A stretch of DNA of 64,000 nucleotides. Source: Streptomyces sp. R21 (GTDB taxonomy: Bacteria; Actinomycetota; Actinomycetes; Streptomycetales; Streptomycetaceae). Position 1 is the first letter of the stretch. Each line of letters starts with the position of its first letter. Under the pieces are notes generated by a model. It had not been told where the DNA came from, ran no database searches, and saw only the letters and a program-made list of their open reading frames with translations. Of the stretch, positions 26,782-35,090 are shown one piece after another. The translations under genes and the position numbers were made by a program. The stretch lies in assembly GCF_041051975.1 (NCBI RefSeq), contig NZ_CP163435.1, positions 9,516,501 through 9,580,500 on the forward strand. Direction: 5' to 3'.

Positions 26782-27523
26782 CCAGCTCCTCGGCGCGCTG
26801 GGCCGCCTCGCGCACCGAACCGCGATGCACCGGGCCGTGCCCCGGCAGCAGCACGTCCGCGGCGAGGGACCCGATGCGGCTGAGCGAGGCGAGAGCGGTC
26901 GCGCGGTCGGTGTCGAACATGACCGGCAGCAGTTGCGGACCGCGGGTCCGCGAGGTGGGGTGGCCGCTGACCAGGGCGTCACCGGAGATCAAGATGCCGG
27001 CGTCCGGCAGGTGGTAGACGCAGTGGCCCGCTGTGTGCCCCGGCGTGTGCACCGGGACCGGGCGGCCGGGCAGATCGAGCGCCCCGGTACCGGGGAACGG
27101 CGCGGGCCGCGTCATGCGGACGTCCGTCTTGCCGCCCGACCGCAGCGCGTGCACCGCCCACGGCAGCACACCGGGCCGCCATGCTTCGCGCACCACCTGG
27201 CCGATGGTGACCTGGTGCAGGAACTCGCGGCGCGCGTGCGGCAGTTCCTCGTCGTGGAGGTGGACGGGGACGCCGTAGGTGCTGCTGAGGTACTCGGCCG
27301 AACCGAGGTGGTCGTTGTGCGCGTGCGTGATCAGCACGCCCGCGAGGCCTTCGGGCGAGTGACCGAGGGCCTTGAGTGACGCGAGGACCTCTTGGCGGTC
27401 GCCGGGGTAGCCGGTGTCGATCAGAGTGGCGGCGTCGCCGTCGGACAGGACGATCCAGTTCGTGTTGCTGCCGTGCACGAGATGGACGCCTTCCGCGGCC
27501 TGGACGATGGCCTCTTCCCGCAT
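26774..27523 (-). CDS. Metallo-beta-lactamase-fold hydrolase
   Basis: A 249-residue MBL-superfamily enzyme. The metal-binding motif HAHNDH is at residues 67-72, the third His ligand is in HTPGHTAGH, and GDALVSGHP and LLPGHGPVHRG follow, holding the bridging Asp and the last His. It resembles the glyoxalase II-like/hydrolase branch rather than class B lactamases. Its substrate is probably a thioester or lactone, not assignable from sequence. GGGGAAG lies close to the ATG at 27523. It is convergent with merR, with stops overlapping, and is probably monocistronic. Confidence 0.85.
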   Translation of the reverse strand: MREEAIVQAAEGVHLVHGSNTNWIVLSDGDAATLIDTGYPGDRQEVLASLKALGHSPEGLAGVLITHAHNDHLGSAEYLSSTYGVPVHLHDEELPHARREFLHQVTIGQVVREAWRPGVLPWAVHALRSGGKTDVRMTRPAPFPGTGALDLPGRPVPVHTPGHTAGHCVYHLPDAGILISGDALVSGHPTSRTRGPQLLPVMFDTDRATALASLSRIGSLAADVLLPGHGPVHRGSVREAAQRAEELVS

Positions 27524-27745
27524 GTCTTCCCCCTCTTCCCGCTCTTGTCGGAACCTGTGTACGTGCCCTGAGGGGAACGTAGTTGATCCTCCGGAGCGTG
27601 CGGCGGCCGGGTCCCCGCGTGCGCGCGCGTTCGCCGACACGCGGGTGCGCATGAACGCCGGCGTGCCCGCCCGTGTGCACAGCGAGGTACGAGCGCGGCT
27701 GTCCGGGAGATGGCCGAAGGTGAACGGCCTTTATTGAAGCGGGTC

Positions 27746-27774
27746 TTGACTGAATCCCGCTAGGGCGCTCCTAT
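27746..27774 (+). promoter_or_regulatory. Promoter of the alpha-galactosidase gene
   Basis: TTGACT (27746-27751), a 17-bp spacer and TCCTAT (27769-27774). An inverted repeat AGCGGG/CCCGCT (27738-27743 and 27756-27761) brackets the -35 element. Confidence 0.6.
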
Positions 27775-27792
27775 GTGGCGAGTCTCGTTGAC

Positions 27793-27816
27793 TTTTGTTC
27801 GAGTCTGCGAACAAAA
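27793..27816. promoter_or_regulatory. 24-bp operator-like palindrome before the alpha-galactosidase gene
   Basis: TTTTGTTCG AGTCTG CGAACAAAA has perfect 9-bp arms, placed downstream of the -10 box and 19 nt before the start codon, as expected for a repressor roadblock. It is AT-rich against this genome. No regulator gene is adjacent. Confidence 0.7.
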
Positions 27817-27835
27817 CCGCTCAAGGGAGAGCCGC

Positions 27836-29842
27836 ATGTCCCCCCAGACCACCCCCCGTCTCAGACGCCTCCTGCGCCGCGCCGCCGTCCAGTGCGCCGT
27901 CCTCGGTCTCGCCCTCGCCGGACTGACCGGCCTCGGCCGCTCCACCACCCCGCTGACGGCCGAACCGGCCGCGGTGAGCACCAGTCAGATCGGGGTTGCC
28001 CCGGCCCCGATGGGCTGGGCGTCCTGGAACAGTTTCGCCAGCGCCGTCGACTACAACACCATCAAGGCCCAGGCCGACGCCCTCGTCTCCTCCGGCATGG
28101 CCGCCGCGGGCTACAAGTACGTCAACATCGACGAGGGCTGGTGGGAGGGCGCCCGCGACAGCAGCGGCAACATCAGCGTCGACACCGCGAAGTGGCCCGG
28201 CGGCATGAAGGCCATCGCCGACTACATCCACAGCAAAGGACTCAAGGCCGGTATCTACACCGACGCCGGGAAGAACGGCTGCGGCTACTACTACCCGACC
28301 CCGGAAGGCACGCCCGCCGCACCCAACACCGGGATGGAGGGCCACAACCAGCAGGACCTCCAGACCTTCCAGAACTGGGGCTTCGACTTCCTCAAGATCG
28401 ACTGGTGCGGCGGCGACGTGGAGGGCCTCAACCAGGAGACGACGTACAAGGCGATCCGCGACGCCAACACCGCCGCGACCGCCGTCACCGGACGTTCGCT
28501 CGTGCTGTCCCTGTGCGAATGGGGCACCGGCAAGCCGTGGAACTGGGCTGCCGGCACGGGCGCGATGTGGCGCACCAGCACCGACATCGTCTACTGGCCC
28601 AACAACCCGACGATGTCCAGCATCCTGGCCAACTTCGACAAGTCGCTGCACCCGGCCGCCCAGCACACCGGCTACTACAACGACCCGGACATGATGACCA
28701 TCGGCATGAGTGGACTGAACGCCGCCCAGAACCGCACGCACATGGGCCTGTGGGCCATCTCCGGCGCCCCGCTGCTCGCGGGCAACAACCTCGCCACCAT
28801 GAGCACATCGACGGCCTCGATCCTCACCAACTCCGAGGTCATCGGCATCGACCAGGACGCGCGCGGACTCCAGGGAGTCAAGGTCGCCGAGGACAGCAGC
28901 GGCCTGCAGGTCTACAGCAAGGTCCTGTCCGGCACCGGCAAGCGCGCGGTCCTGCTGCTCAACCGCACCTCCGCCGCGGCCGATATCACCGCCCGCTGGC
29001 AGGACATGGGGCTGACCACGGCCTCCGCCACCGTGCGCAACGTGTGGTCCGCCTCCAACGTCGGCTCCTACGCCACGAGTTACACCACCAGTGTCCCGGC
29101 CGGTGAAGGCGTGCTGCTCACCGTTTCCGGCACCGAGGGATCCGGGACGACGTACGAGGACACCACCACCGCGACGACGCCGACGTTCACCGGTGTCAGC
29201 GCGGCCGCCGCGGGGACGAAGCTCGTCGACATCAGCTACGCCAATGGCGGCTCGTCCGCCCGCCAGGCGACGCTCAAGGTCAACGGCCAGTACGCGCAGA
29301 CGCTCGCCTTCCCGCCCACCGGCTCGTCGAGCACCTACCGCACCGTCTCCGTCCTCGCCCATCTGGCCAAGGGCGCGAACACGCTGACCTTCGCGGCGTC
29401 GACCGGCACGGCACCCGACATCGACGCGGTGGCGGTCCGTGCCATCCCGGGCACCAACGGGACGGCGATCGTCGGCACCGGCTCGGGGCGCTGCCTGGAC
29501 TTCTTCCAGAACGGCATCACCAACAACACCCAGGCCGAACTCTGGGACTGCGGCGGCGGCCAGAACCAGACGTTCACCTCCACCGCGCGCAGCGAACTGG
29601 TCGTCTACGGCAACAAGTGCCTGGACGCCTACAACAGCGGCACCGCCAACGGCACCAAGGTGGTCCTGTGGGACTGCAACGGCGGCACCAACCAGAAGTG
29701 GACCGTCAACACCAACGGGACCATCACCAACAACGTCTCCGGACTCTGCCTGGACGCGGTGGGCAACGGCACGGCGAACGGGACGTCGATCGACCTGTGG
29801 TCGTGCAACGGCGGATCCAACCAGCAGTGGACCCGCAACTGA
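27836..29842 (+). CDS. Secreted GH27 alpha-galactosidase with ricin-type lectin domain
   Basis: A 668-residue exported enzyme. The signal peptide spans about residues 1-45 (RRLLRRAAVQCAVLGLALAGL). The GH27 barrel spans about 58-350: MGWASWNSF, YVNIDEGWW, the nucleophile Asp189 in LKIDWC, and the acid/base Asp250 in RTSTDIVYW. A C-terminal Greek-key sandwich follows, then a CBM35-like module at about 440-540 and a ricin B/CBM13 domain at about 540-668 with QxW-type repeats (NQTF, NQKW, NQQW). It releases alpha-galactose from plant galactosides outside the cell. AAGGGAGA lies 6 nt before the ATG. Its own promoter and operator are upstream and a terminator follows, so it is monocistronic. Confidence 0.92.
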   Translation: MSPQTTPRLRRLLRRAAVQCAVLGLALAGLTGLGRSTTPLTAEPAAVSTSQIGVAPAPMGWASWNSFASAVDYNTIKAQADALVSSGMAAAGYKYVNIDEGWWEGARDSSGNISVDTAKWPGGMKAIADYIHSKGLKAGIYTDAGKNGCGYYYPTPEGTPAAPNTGMEGHNQQDLQTFQNWGFDFLKIDWCGGDVEGLNQETTYKAIRDANTAATAVTGRSLVLSLCEWGTGKPWNWAAGTGAMWRTSTDIVYWPNNPTMSSILANFDKSLHPAAQHTGYYNDPDMMTIGMSGLNAAQNRTHMGLWAISGAPLLAGNNLATMSTSTASILTNSEVIGIDQDARGLQGVKVAEDSSGLQVYSKVLSGTGKRAVLLLNRTSAAADITARWQDMGLTTASATVRNVWSASNVGSYATSYTTSVPAGEGVLLTVSGTEGSGTTYEDTTTATTPTFTGVSAAAAGTKLVDISYANGGSSARQATLKVNGQYAQTLAFPPTGSSSTYRTVSVLAHLAKGANTLTFAASTGTAPDIDAVAVRAIPGTNGTAIVGTGSGRCLDFFQNGITNNTQAELWDCGGGQNQTFTSTARSELVVYGNKCLDAYNSGTANGTKVVLWDCNGGTNQKWTVNTNGTITNNVSGLCLDAVGNGTANGTSIDLWSCNGGSNQQWTRN

Positions 29843-29869
29843 GCCGCCCCTGACCTGGGACGACGCGGA

Positions 29870-29899
29870 GGGGCGGTGCCGGTCGGGCGGCACCGCCCC
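29870..29899 (+). terminator. Terminator of the alpha-galactosidase gene
   Basis: GGGGCGGTGCC and GGCACCGCCCC form a perfect 11-bp stem with an 8-nt loop, 28 nt after the stop. Confidence 0.8.
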
Positions 29900-29946
29900 G
29901 GCCCAATGCCATTGCCGTGCGGGGCCACTGATGGTGGAGTGAGCCC

Positions 29947-30732
29947 ATGGATCACGTAGCGGTACTGGCTCTGTTCGATCGGGACATGCGAGAAGGTGCG
30001 AGGCCCGACGGCCCCGGTGCCCGGATCGAGCGCGTCGACAAGGTGGTGCGCCAGGTCGGCGCCGAGCACGGCTGGAACGGGGTCGTCTGGTCCGACCTGG
30101 ACGAGGCGGGCGCGGACGCGGCGATCGCCGAGCAGATCCGGTACTACACCGAACTCGGGCGTGAGTTCGAATGGAAGCTGTATGGGCACGACCAGCCGGA
30201 AGACCTGGGGCGACGGCTGCGGGCGGCCGGGTTCACGGCCGAACCCGAGGAGACGGTGATGGTCGCCGAGGTGGGCGACCTGACCCTCGACGTCGAACCA
30301 CCGGACGGCGTGAGCATCCTGCCCGTCATCGACCGCGCGGGCGTCGACCTCGTGGCGGACGTCCACGAGAAGGCCTTCGGCACGGACAGCACCCGGCTGC
30401 GCCACCAGCTGCTGGCCCAGCTCACCGGTGACGACGACAACGTCGTCGCCGTCGTGGCCCTCGCCGGGGACACCCCGGTCAGCGCGGCCCGCATGGAACT
30501 CGTACCCGGCTCCCGCTTCGCCGGTCTGTGGGGCGGCGGCACGGTCGAGGCCTGGCGCGGCCGGGGCATCTACCGTGCCCTCGTCGCCCACCGTGCCCGC
30601 GTCGCCGTGGACCGCGGCTACCGCTACGTCCAGGTCGACGCCTCGAACCAGAGCCGCCCGATCCTCGCCCGCCTGGGCTTCGCACCGCTGACCACGACGA
30701 CGCCGTACGTCCGCACACCGGACGCCACGTAG
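29947..30732 (+). CDS. GNAT acetyltransferase
   Basis: A 261-residue protein. The C-terminal GNAT domain (about residues 115-250) has AGLWGGGTVEAWRGRGIYRALVAHR, holding the acetyl-CoA R-G-x-G-I/Y motif, then YVQVDASNQSRPILARLGF, the helix-strand that closes the site. The first 110 residues are an extra domain found in a Streptomyces GNAT subgroup. A GGAG lies upstream of the ATG. The substrate is unknown. Confidence 0.8.
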   Translation: MDHVAVLALFDRDMREGARPDGPGARIERVDKVVRQVGAEHGWNGVVWSDLDEAGADAAIAEQIRYYTELGREFEWKLYGHDQPEDLGRRLRAAGFTAEPEETVMVAEVGDLTLDVEPPDGVSILPVIDRAGVDLVADVHEKAFGTDSTRLRHQLLAQLTGDDDNVVAVVALAGDTPVSAARMELVPGSRFAGLWGGGTVEAWRGRGIYRALVAHRARVAVDRGYRYVQVDASNQSRPILARLGFAPLTTTTPYVRTPDAT

Positions 30733-30874
30733 CGGCGGGCCGTGCTGGCCGTGCGCGCCCGTTCCGCGCGGTGGCACGGCTCCGGTGGCACCCGGCGCGG
30801 CGCCCGGCCGCCGCCGGGTGCGGACGCGGGTCCGTTCCCGCATGTCAGCGACCCGATGTCACATCCCGGGCCGC

Positions 30875-30880
30875 TAGCGT
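30875..30880 (+). promoter_or_regulatory. -10 box (TAGCGT) of a leaderless epimerase transcript
   Basis: TAGCGT, then CGTCGC and the ATG at 30887, with no Shine-Dalgarno, a spacing typical of leaderless actinobacterial mRNAs. Confidence 0.5.
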
Positions 30881-30886
30881 CGTCGC

Positions 30887-31804
30887 ATGGGCATGACGAC
30901 GAACCAGAGCATCCTCCTGGCGGGCGCCGGCGGCGTCCTCGGCACCCACATCACCCACGCCCTGACCGAGGCGGGCCACAAGGTCACCGGCCTCGGACGA
31001 GGACCGGGCAGCGGCGTCCGGGCCGACCTGATGGACCGCGACGCGCTGTTGCGCGCCGTCGACGGCCGGCACTTCGACACGGTCATCCACGCGGCCACCG
31101 CCCTGCGCAGGGCGCCCATGCGCCACCGTGACATGCACGCCACCAACGCGCTGCGCATCGACGGCACCGCCCACCTCATCGAGGCCGCCCGGGCCACCGG
31201 CGCCCGCCGCTTCGTCACGGAGTCGATGGTCTTCGGCTACGGGTACGGCGACCACGGCGACCATGTCCTCACGGAGGACGACGCCTTCGGCCCGCGCGGC
31301 ACCACGGCCGAACTGGAGCGGCACATCGAGGGCATGCGCATCAAGGAACAACTCACCTTCGCCGCCGAAGAGCTGGAGGGCATCGCACTGCGCTTCGGCC
31401 TCTTCTACGGCCCCGGTGGCACCGACGCCCTGCTGCCCATGCTCCGCAAGCGGCAGCTCCCCGCGCCCGCCGACCACGGCCGCGTCCTGCCCTGGATCGA
31501 ACTCACCGACGCGGCAGCCGCGGTGGCCGCCGCGGTCGACCGAGGCCACCCCGGCCAGGCGTACAACATCACCGACCGCACCCCGCTGGGCTTCGCCGCC
31601 CATGTCCGCGCCGTGGCCGAGCAGTTCGACCTGCCCAAGCCGATGCCCGTCCCGCTCTGGCTGACGAAGCCCATGTCGTACGTGCACACGATGATGACCA
31701 CCTCCATGCGTGTGTCCTCGGCAAAGGCGGAACGCGAACTGGGCTGGACGCCGGCCCACCCGTCCACGTACGACGGCCTCGCGGCGATGGCAAGCGACCG
31801 GTGA
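30887..31804 (+). CDS. NAD-dependent epimerase/dehydratase (extended SDR)
   Basis: A 305-residue Rossmann protein with LLAGAGGVLGTHITHALTEAGHKVTGLGRG at the N-terminus (G-x-G-x-x-G), VIHAATAL, RFVTESMVFGYGYGD, and FGLFYGPGGTDALLPM before the C-terminal substrate lobe. The usual Y-x-x-x-K is not clear; the region after VFGYGYGDHGD has only RIKEQ as a possible Lys. It probably acts on a nucleotide sugar or other small substrate. Candidate starts are ATG 30887 or 30893; 30887 is preferred because the -10-like TAGCGT is 6 nt upstream. No functional partner is adjacent. Confidence 0.78.
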   Translation: MGMTTNQSILLAGAGGVLGTHITHALTEAGHKVTGLGRGPGSGVRADLMDRDALLRAVDGRHFDTVIHAATALRRAPMRHRDMHATNALRIDGTAHLIEAARATGARRFVTESMVFGYGYGDHGDHVLTEDDAFGPRGTTAELERHIEGMRIKEQLTFAAEELEGIALRFGLFYGPGGTDALLPMLRKRQLPAPADHGRVLPWIELTDAAAAVAAAVDRGHPGQAYNITDRTPLGFAAHVRAVAEQFDLPKPMPVPLWLTKPMSYVHTMMTTSMRVSSAKAERELGWTPAHPSTYDGLAAMASDR

Positions 31805-31826
31805 CGCCGCACCAGGAGCAAGCGGC

Positions 31827-32495
31827 TCAGTAGAGCTGGGACGCGGAGGTCGTCACAGCCTGCTGCCGGTCCGCCGTGGTGTACGCGAAGTTGAGCACGG
31901 TACGGCGCACTCCGTCGCGGTCCAGTGGCGTGACGCGATGGGCGGTCGTGTCGCTGCGCAGCAGGTAGCCGTCGCCGGCGCGGTGGTGGACCTGTCGCGC
32001 CGACGGAGTCCGCAGAGCGCGCAGGACGGTGGTGTGCGGAACGTATTCCAGGAGCCCGCCGTCCTCGGGGTCGTGCGGTGCCTCCATGAACAGGACGAGA
32101 GCCAGCGGATAGTCGTCCGTGTGCGCTCCGTGGGTGTCGCCGTCGCGGTGAAGGACGTTGACGACATGGCGTTCGAGCGCGTCGCGCACCGGCACGACCT
32201 TCAGGCCCGCGATCCGGCCGATGAGGTCGATCAAGCCCCCTTGGTGGTAGAGCCGCACGATCAGCTCGGACTCCTGCGCGATGACACGGCCGCCGAGGGT
32301 GGTCATGCGGCGCGGAGAGGAATCCATGCACTCCATCGTGAACTCCCGCCGCACAGCGAGCTGTTCGAGCCGGTTCACCTCCGCGCGAAGGACCGACACT
32401 GCCGGGGGCGCCATGAGCCCGGGCAGCGGGAGGTAGCCGTCGGCGGTGAAGCCATCCGCCAGTTCGTCGGTGAACTCGGGTAGGCGCAGCATCAT
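31827..32495 (-). CDS. 2-oxoglutarate/Fe(II)-dependent dioxygenase-like protein (ArpA-type)
   Basis: A 222-residue double-stranded beta-helix protein. The Fe ligands fit H125-x-D127 (HGAHTDDYPLALVLFMEAP) and a distal His186 (DTTAHRVTPL), with Arg198 (RRTVLNFAYT) as the 2-oxoglutarate anchor. The N-terminal FTMECMDSSPRRMTTLGG stretch matches proteins annotated ArpA in Streptomyces. It probably hydroxylates an amino acid or small molecule. Its start region at 32495 faces the AraC-like gene across 144 nt. No biosynthetic partners are adjacent. Confidence 0.78.
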   Translation of the reverse strand: MMLRLPEFTDELADGFTADGYLPLPGLMAPPAVSVLRAEVNRLEQLAVRREFTMECMDSSPRRMTTLGGRVIAQESELIVRLYHQGGLIDLIGRIAGLKVVPVRDALERHVVNVLHRDGDTHGAHTDDYPLALVLFMEAPHDPEDGGLLEYVPHTTVLRALRTPSARQVHHRAGDGYLLRSDTTAHRVTPLDRDGVRRTVLNFAYTTADRQQAVTTSASQLY

Positions 32496-32639
32496 CTCGC
32501 CCTACCCGGTCCCAGAGGGAGACAAGCGAGACGCCGTGAACCGGGAGGTAACTGGCCTACGAGTCGCCATGGTTGGCCGGATGGGCGCCCCTTCGTGTCA
32601 TCTCGGGCTTATGGCGGTGAATCGTGGTGTGATGGCGCC

Positions 32640-33032
32640 GTGAGTCGCGCCGCAGAGGAGACCAACCGCCGCATGCTTCGGGCACGGGACGCGATGGACC
32701 GCGCGTACAAGCAGCCGTTGGACGTCCCGGCCCTGGCCCGCATCGCGCATGTGTCGCAGGCGCACTTCACGCGGACGTTCCGGGCCACGTTCGGCGAGAC
32801 GCCGCACCGCTACCTGCAGCGCCGCCGTGTCGAGCGGGCGATGTTCCTGCTGAGGGAGACCGAGCGGAGCGTGACGGACATCTGCTTCGAGGTCGGCTTC
32901 GGCAGCCCGGGAACCTTCAGCCGTACGTTCCGCGACATCGTCGGCCGGTCGCCGAGGGCCTACCGCAAGGGAGCGGCGCCCGCGGACGTCCCGACGTGCT
33001 TCACGATGGCGTGGCTGCGACCGAGGGCCTGA
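32640..33032 (+). CDS. Stand-alone AraC-type DNA-binding protein
   Basis: A 130-residue protein made of the AraC double helix-turn-helix alone: PLDVPALARIAHVSQAHFTRTFRATFGETPHRYLQRRRVERA, then VTDICFEVGFGSPGTFSRTFRDIVGRSPRAYR. No effector domain is present. The start is GTG at 32640; there is no Shine-Dalgarno and TGTGAT lies 6 nt upstream, so it may be leaderless. A VOC protein follows 111 nt downstream on the same strand; AraC plus glyoxalase-like protein is a common actinobacterial pair, so it probably regulates that gene. Confidence 0.85.
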   Translation: MSRAAEETNRRMLRARDAMDRAYKQPLDVPALARIAHVSQAHFTRTFRATFGETPHRYLQRRRVERAMFLLRETERSVTDICFEVGFGSPGTFSRTFRDIVGRSPRAYRKGAAPADVPTCFTMAWLRPRA

Positions 33033-33130
33033 CCGCCCCGCCGCTCGTACCTGCCCGTGTCCGTCTGCACCGGCGTTGTCTCACCCGTCGGCTGAGCAGT
33101 TTTGGATAAGTTTTCGTCCGGCCCGCCCAG

Positions 33131-33136
33131 TAGCGT
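33131..33136 (+). promoter_or_regulatory. -10 box (TAGCGT) of a leaderless VOC-protein transcript
   Basis: TAGCGT is 7 nt before the ATG at 33144, and no ribosome-binding site is seen. An AT-rich stretch (TTTTGGATAAGTTTTC) just upstream may hold the -35 element. Confidence 0.5.
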
Positions 33137-33143
33137 GATGCAC

Positions 33144-33554
33144 ATGTTCAACGCCATCACACACTCACAGATCTACGTCCTCGACCAGAACGAGGCCCTC
33201 GACTTCTACGTCGGCAAGCTCGGCCTGGAGGTCAGCGCCGACGTCGACATGGGCTTCATGCGCTGGCTCACCGTCAGCGTCCCCGGGCACCCGGAACGCC
33301 AGATCCTGCTGGAGAGGCCGGGCCCTCCGGCGATGTCCGAGGAGACAGCACAGCAGGTCCGCGAACTGGTGACCAAGGGCGCCACGGGCGGCTCGCTGAT
33401 CTTCAGCACGGACGACTGCCGTAAGACGTACGAGACGCTGCTGGGCAGGGGCGTCGAGTTCACCGAGGAGCCCACCGAGCGCCCGTACGGAATCGACTGC
33501 GGCCTGCGCGACCCCTTCGGCAACAGCATCCGCTTCACCCAGCCGAAGGCCTGA
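33144..33554 (+). CDS. VOC (glyoxalase/bleomycin-resistance-like) protein
   Basis: A 136-residue vicinal-oxygen-chelate protein: ITHSQIYVLDQNEALDFYVGKLGLEVSAD at the N-terminus, the central RWLTVSVPGHPERQILL, then TDDCRKTYETLLGRGVEF and YGIDCGLRDPFGNSIRFTQP. The beta-alpha-beta-beta-beta repeats are typical of the fold. ATG 33144 is favoured over 33138 by spacing to the -10 box. It may act on an aldehyde or bind a drug. It is probably a target of the AraC-like regulator upstream. Confidence 0.85.
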   Translation: MFNAITHSQIYVLDQNEALDFYVGKLGLEVSADVDMGFMRWLTVSVPGHPERQILLERPGPPAMSEETAQQVRELVTKGATGGSLIFSTDDCRKTYETLLGRGVEFTEEPTERPYGIDCGLRDPFGNSIRFTQPKA

Positions 33555-33611
33555 AAGCCGCCGCGAAGAAAACAGGTGTGGCCGCTGCCGCCGCGCGTCT
33601 ACGGTGTCGGC

Positions 33612-34034
33612 ATGCAGCAGAACCGCGGGCGGGAGCGCCGCCACCCCCGATGCGCTCCCGCGGTGCGGGCTCGGCAGCCCGTCGCGCCTGCGGAGATCGC
33701 GGGATCCGCGGTGGTCGTCGTCGGCTTCTTCTCCGCCAAACAGAAGGATTTCGGCGCGCTCATGGACGCGGCTGTCGACGACCTGACGGCGCGGGGCGCA
33801 CGAGTGGTGCAACGCCGAGGCGTCTCCGGCGGCGGGGCGAGGAAGATGCACCTGCCGTACTCGTCGCGGACCATCCTGAGCCAGGGGAAGGTCCGAGAAG
33901 TCGCCGCCACTTGCGAAGAGACAGGCGCCGACGCGGTGCTCTTCCTGACGGACCTGACGGATCGTCAACACCGGTTCCTGACAGAGGCCTTCGGGCGCGC
34001 TGCGCTGAGTCTGAAGGATGCCACCGGCAACTAG
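33612..34034 (+). CDS. Stand-alone HflX N-terminal-domain-like protein
   Basis: A 140-residue protein. Residues about 30-135 (VVVVGFFSAKQKDFGALMDAAVDDLTARG, RTILSQGKVREVAATCEETGADAVLFLTDLTDRQHRFLTEAFG) look like the nucleotide-binding N-domain of HflX (the pattern of G-x-G-K-V-x-E-L with E-T-G-A-D and L-x-x-x-Q-x-x-x-L). The P-loop GTPase and linker domains of HflX are absent, and the following frames do not resume them. The first 30 residues are Arg-rich and unlike HflX. TACGGT lies 6 nt before the ATG, so it may be leaderless. Its function is unknown; it could bind ribosomes or ATP, or modulate the full-length HflX. Confidence 0.65.
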   Translation: MQQNRGRERRHPRCAPAVRARQPVAPAEIAGSAVVVVGFFSAKQKDFGALMDAAVDDLTARGARVVQRRGVSGGGARKMHLPYSSRTILSQGKVREVAATCEETGADAVLFLTDLTDRQHRFLTEAFGRAALSLKDATGN

Positions 34035-34091
34035 GCTCCCACGTCCATGGGTCCGAAGCGGATTGTCGGACCGGCCAGTTATGTTTTGCTC

Positions 34092-34790
34092 GTGACTTAC
34101 GTAGAGAGTGGCGTCGCACGCATCAGACCGCAGCAGTTCCACGAGAGCGACGGCGTGGAGGAGTGGCGGGTCCTCGGTGAGGGGGCGTGCGCCTACTTCC
34201 GCACCGGATCGTTCACGACGGGCGCGCAGCTCGTGCAGGCGATCAGTGAACTCCCCGACCTCGGGCACGGTCGACCCGACGTCGACCTGCGGCACGAGGG
34301 CGTCACCGTGCGGCTGATCACGCTCACTGGCGATTACTACGGGATGATCGAGCAGGACGTCGAGCTGGCCCGGCAGATCTCGGCCGTGGCCCGACGGCTG
34401 GGTATTCCCGCCGATCCGTCCGCCGTGCAGACCGTCCAGGTCACCCTCGACGCCCTCTCCGGTCCCGACGTGGTGGCGTTCTGGCGTGCCCTGCTCGGCT
34501 ACCAGGACCGCGCCGGCAGCCCCGAGGACCTGATCGACCCGCATCGCCGCGGCGCCCCGTTCTACTTCCAGCAGATGGACACCCCGCGTCCGCAGCGCAA
34601 CCGCGTTCACGTCGACGTCTGGGTGCCGTACGACCAGGCGGAAGCACGCATAGCAGCGGCGCTTGCCGTCGGCGGCCGCCTGGTCACCGATGCCCACGCG
34701 CCGTCGCACTGGGTACTGGCCGACCCCGAGGGCAACGAAGCCTGCGTCGGCGCGGCAGGCTGGACCGAGGTGAAACCCAGCCGCGCCTGA
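34092..34790 (+). CDS. Pterin-dehydratase-like/VOC two-domain protein
   Basis: A 232-residue protein. The N-terminal half (FHESDGVEEWRVLGEGACAYFRTGSF, then DLGHGRPDVDLRHEGVTVRLIT) resembles a pterin-4a-carbinolamine dehydratase fold (W-x-V, fold of H-P-D-V type). The C-terminal half (VQVTLDALSGPDVVAFWRALLGYQD to VLADPEGNEACVG) is a VOC/glyoxalase domain. This fusion is common in Streptomyces but its substrate is unknown. The start is uncertain: GTG 34092 has TATGTT 6 nt upstream (leaderless), while an in-frame ATG at 34047 is less like homologues. Confidence 0.75.
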   Translation: MTYVESGVARIRPQQFHESDGVEEWRVLGEGACAYFRTGSFTTGAQLVQAISELPDLGHGRPDVDLRHEGVTVRLITLTGDYYGMIEQDVELARQISAVARRLGIPADPSAVQTVQVTLDALSGPDVVAFWRALLGYQDRAGSPEDLIDPHRRGAPFYFQQMDTPRPQRNRVHVDVWVPYDQAEARIAAALAVGGRLVTDAHAPSHWVLADPEGNEACVGAAGWTEVKPSRA

Positions 34791-34801
34791 CCGTCTCCGA
34801 C

Positions 34802-34841
34802 GGGGGCCGAACGGGCCGCAGTTGTGGGCCGGTCGGCCCCC
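34802..34841 (+). terminator. Hairpin after the VOC gene
   Basis: GGGGGCCGA and TCGGCCCCC form a 9-bp stem, with an inner CGGGCC/GGCCGG extension, 12 nt after the stop. The rest of the 300-bp gap to 35090 shows no gene that I can support. Confidence 0.6.
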
Positions 34842-35090
34842 GCCGCGGCGGGTGGTGTGCTGGCATGCTGACTTCGTTGGCACACGCCGCCCAGGGGGAC
34901 TGCCTCCCGTCGCGCCAGATACTCCCGCGCCGGGCGCACGGTGGAGGCGGCAGGCCCGTCGATGCTGAGGGGAGCCGCGTCGGCGGGCCTGAACGGGGTG
35001 TTCTCGTTGCCTCCACGGTAGGACCGGGAGACCGTATACGGAATGCTGAATCCGTCTCCCGCAGGTGAGGTACGGCGGTCCTCGCACCGG

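Noticed and set aside
26774..27523. Class B beta-lactamase resistance gene
   Set aside because: The HAHNDH and GHTAGH motifs and lack of a signal peptide fit a generic cytoplasmic MBL hydrolase instead.
34791..35090. 67-codon plus-strand ORF at 34865-35068
   Set aside because: Its composition is unlike a protein family that I know, and part of it mirrors shadow frames; no ribosome-binding site is seen.
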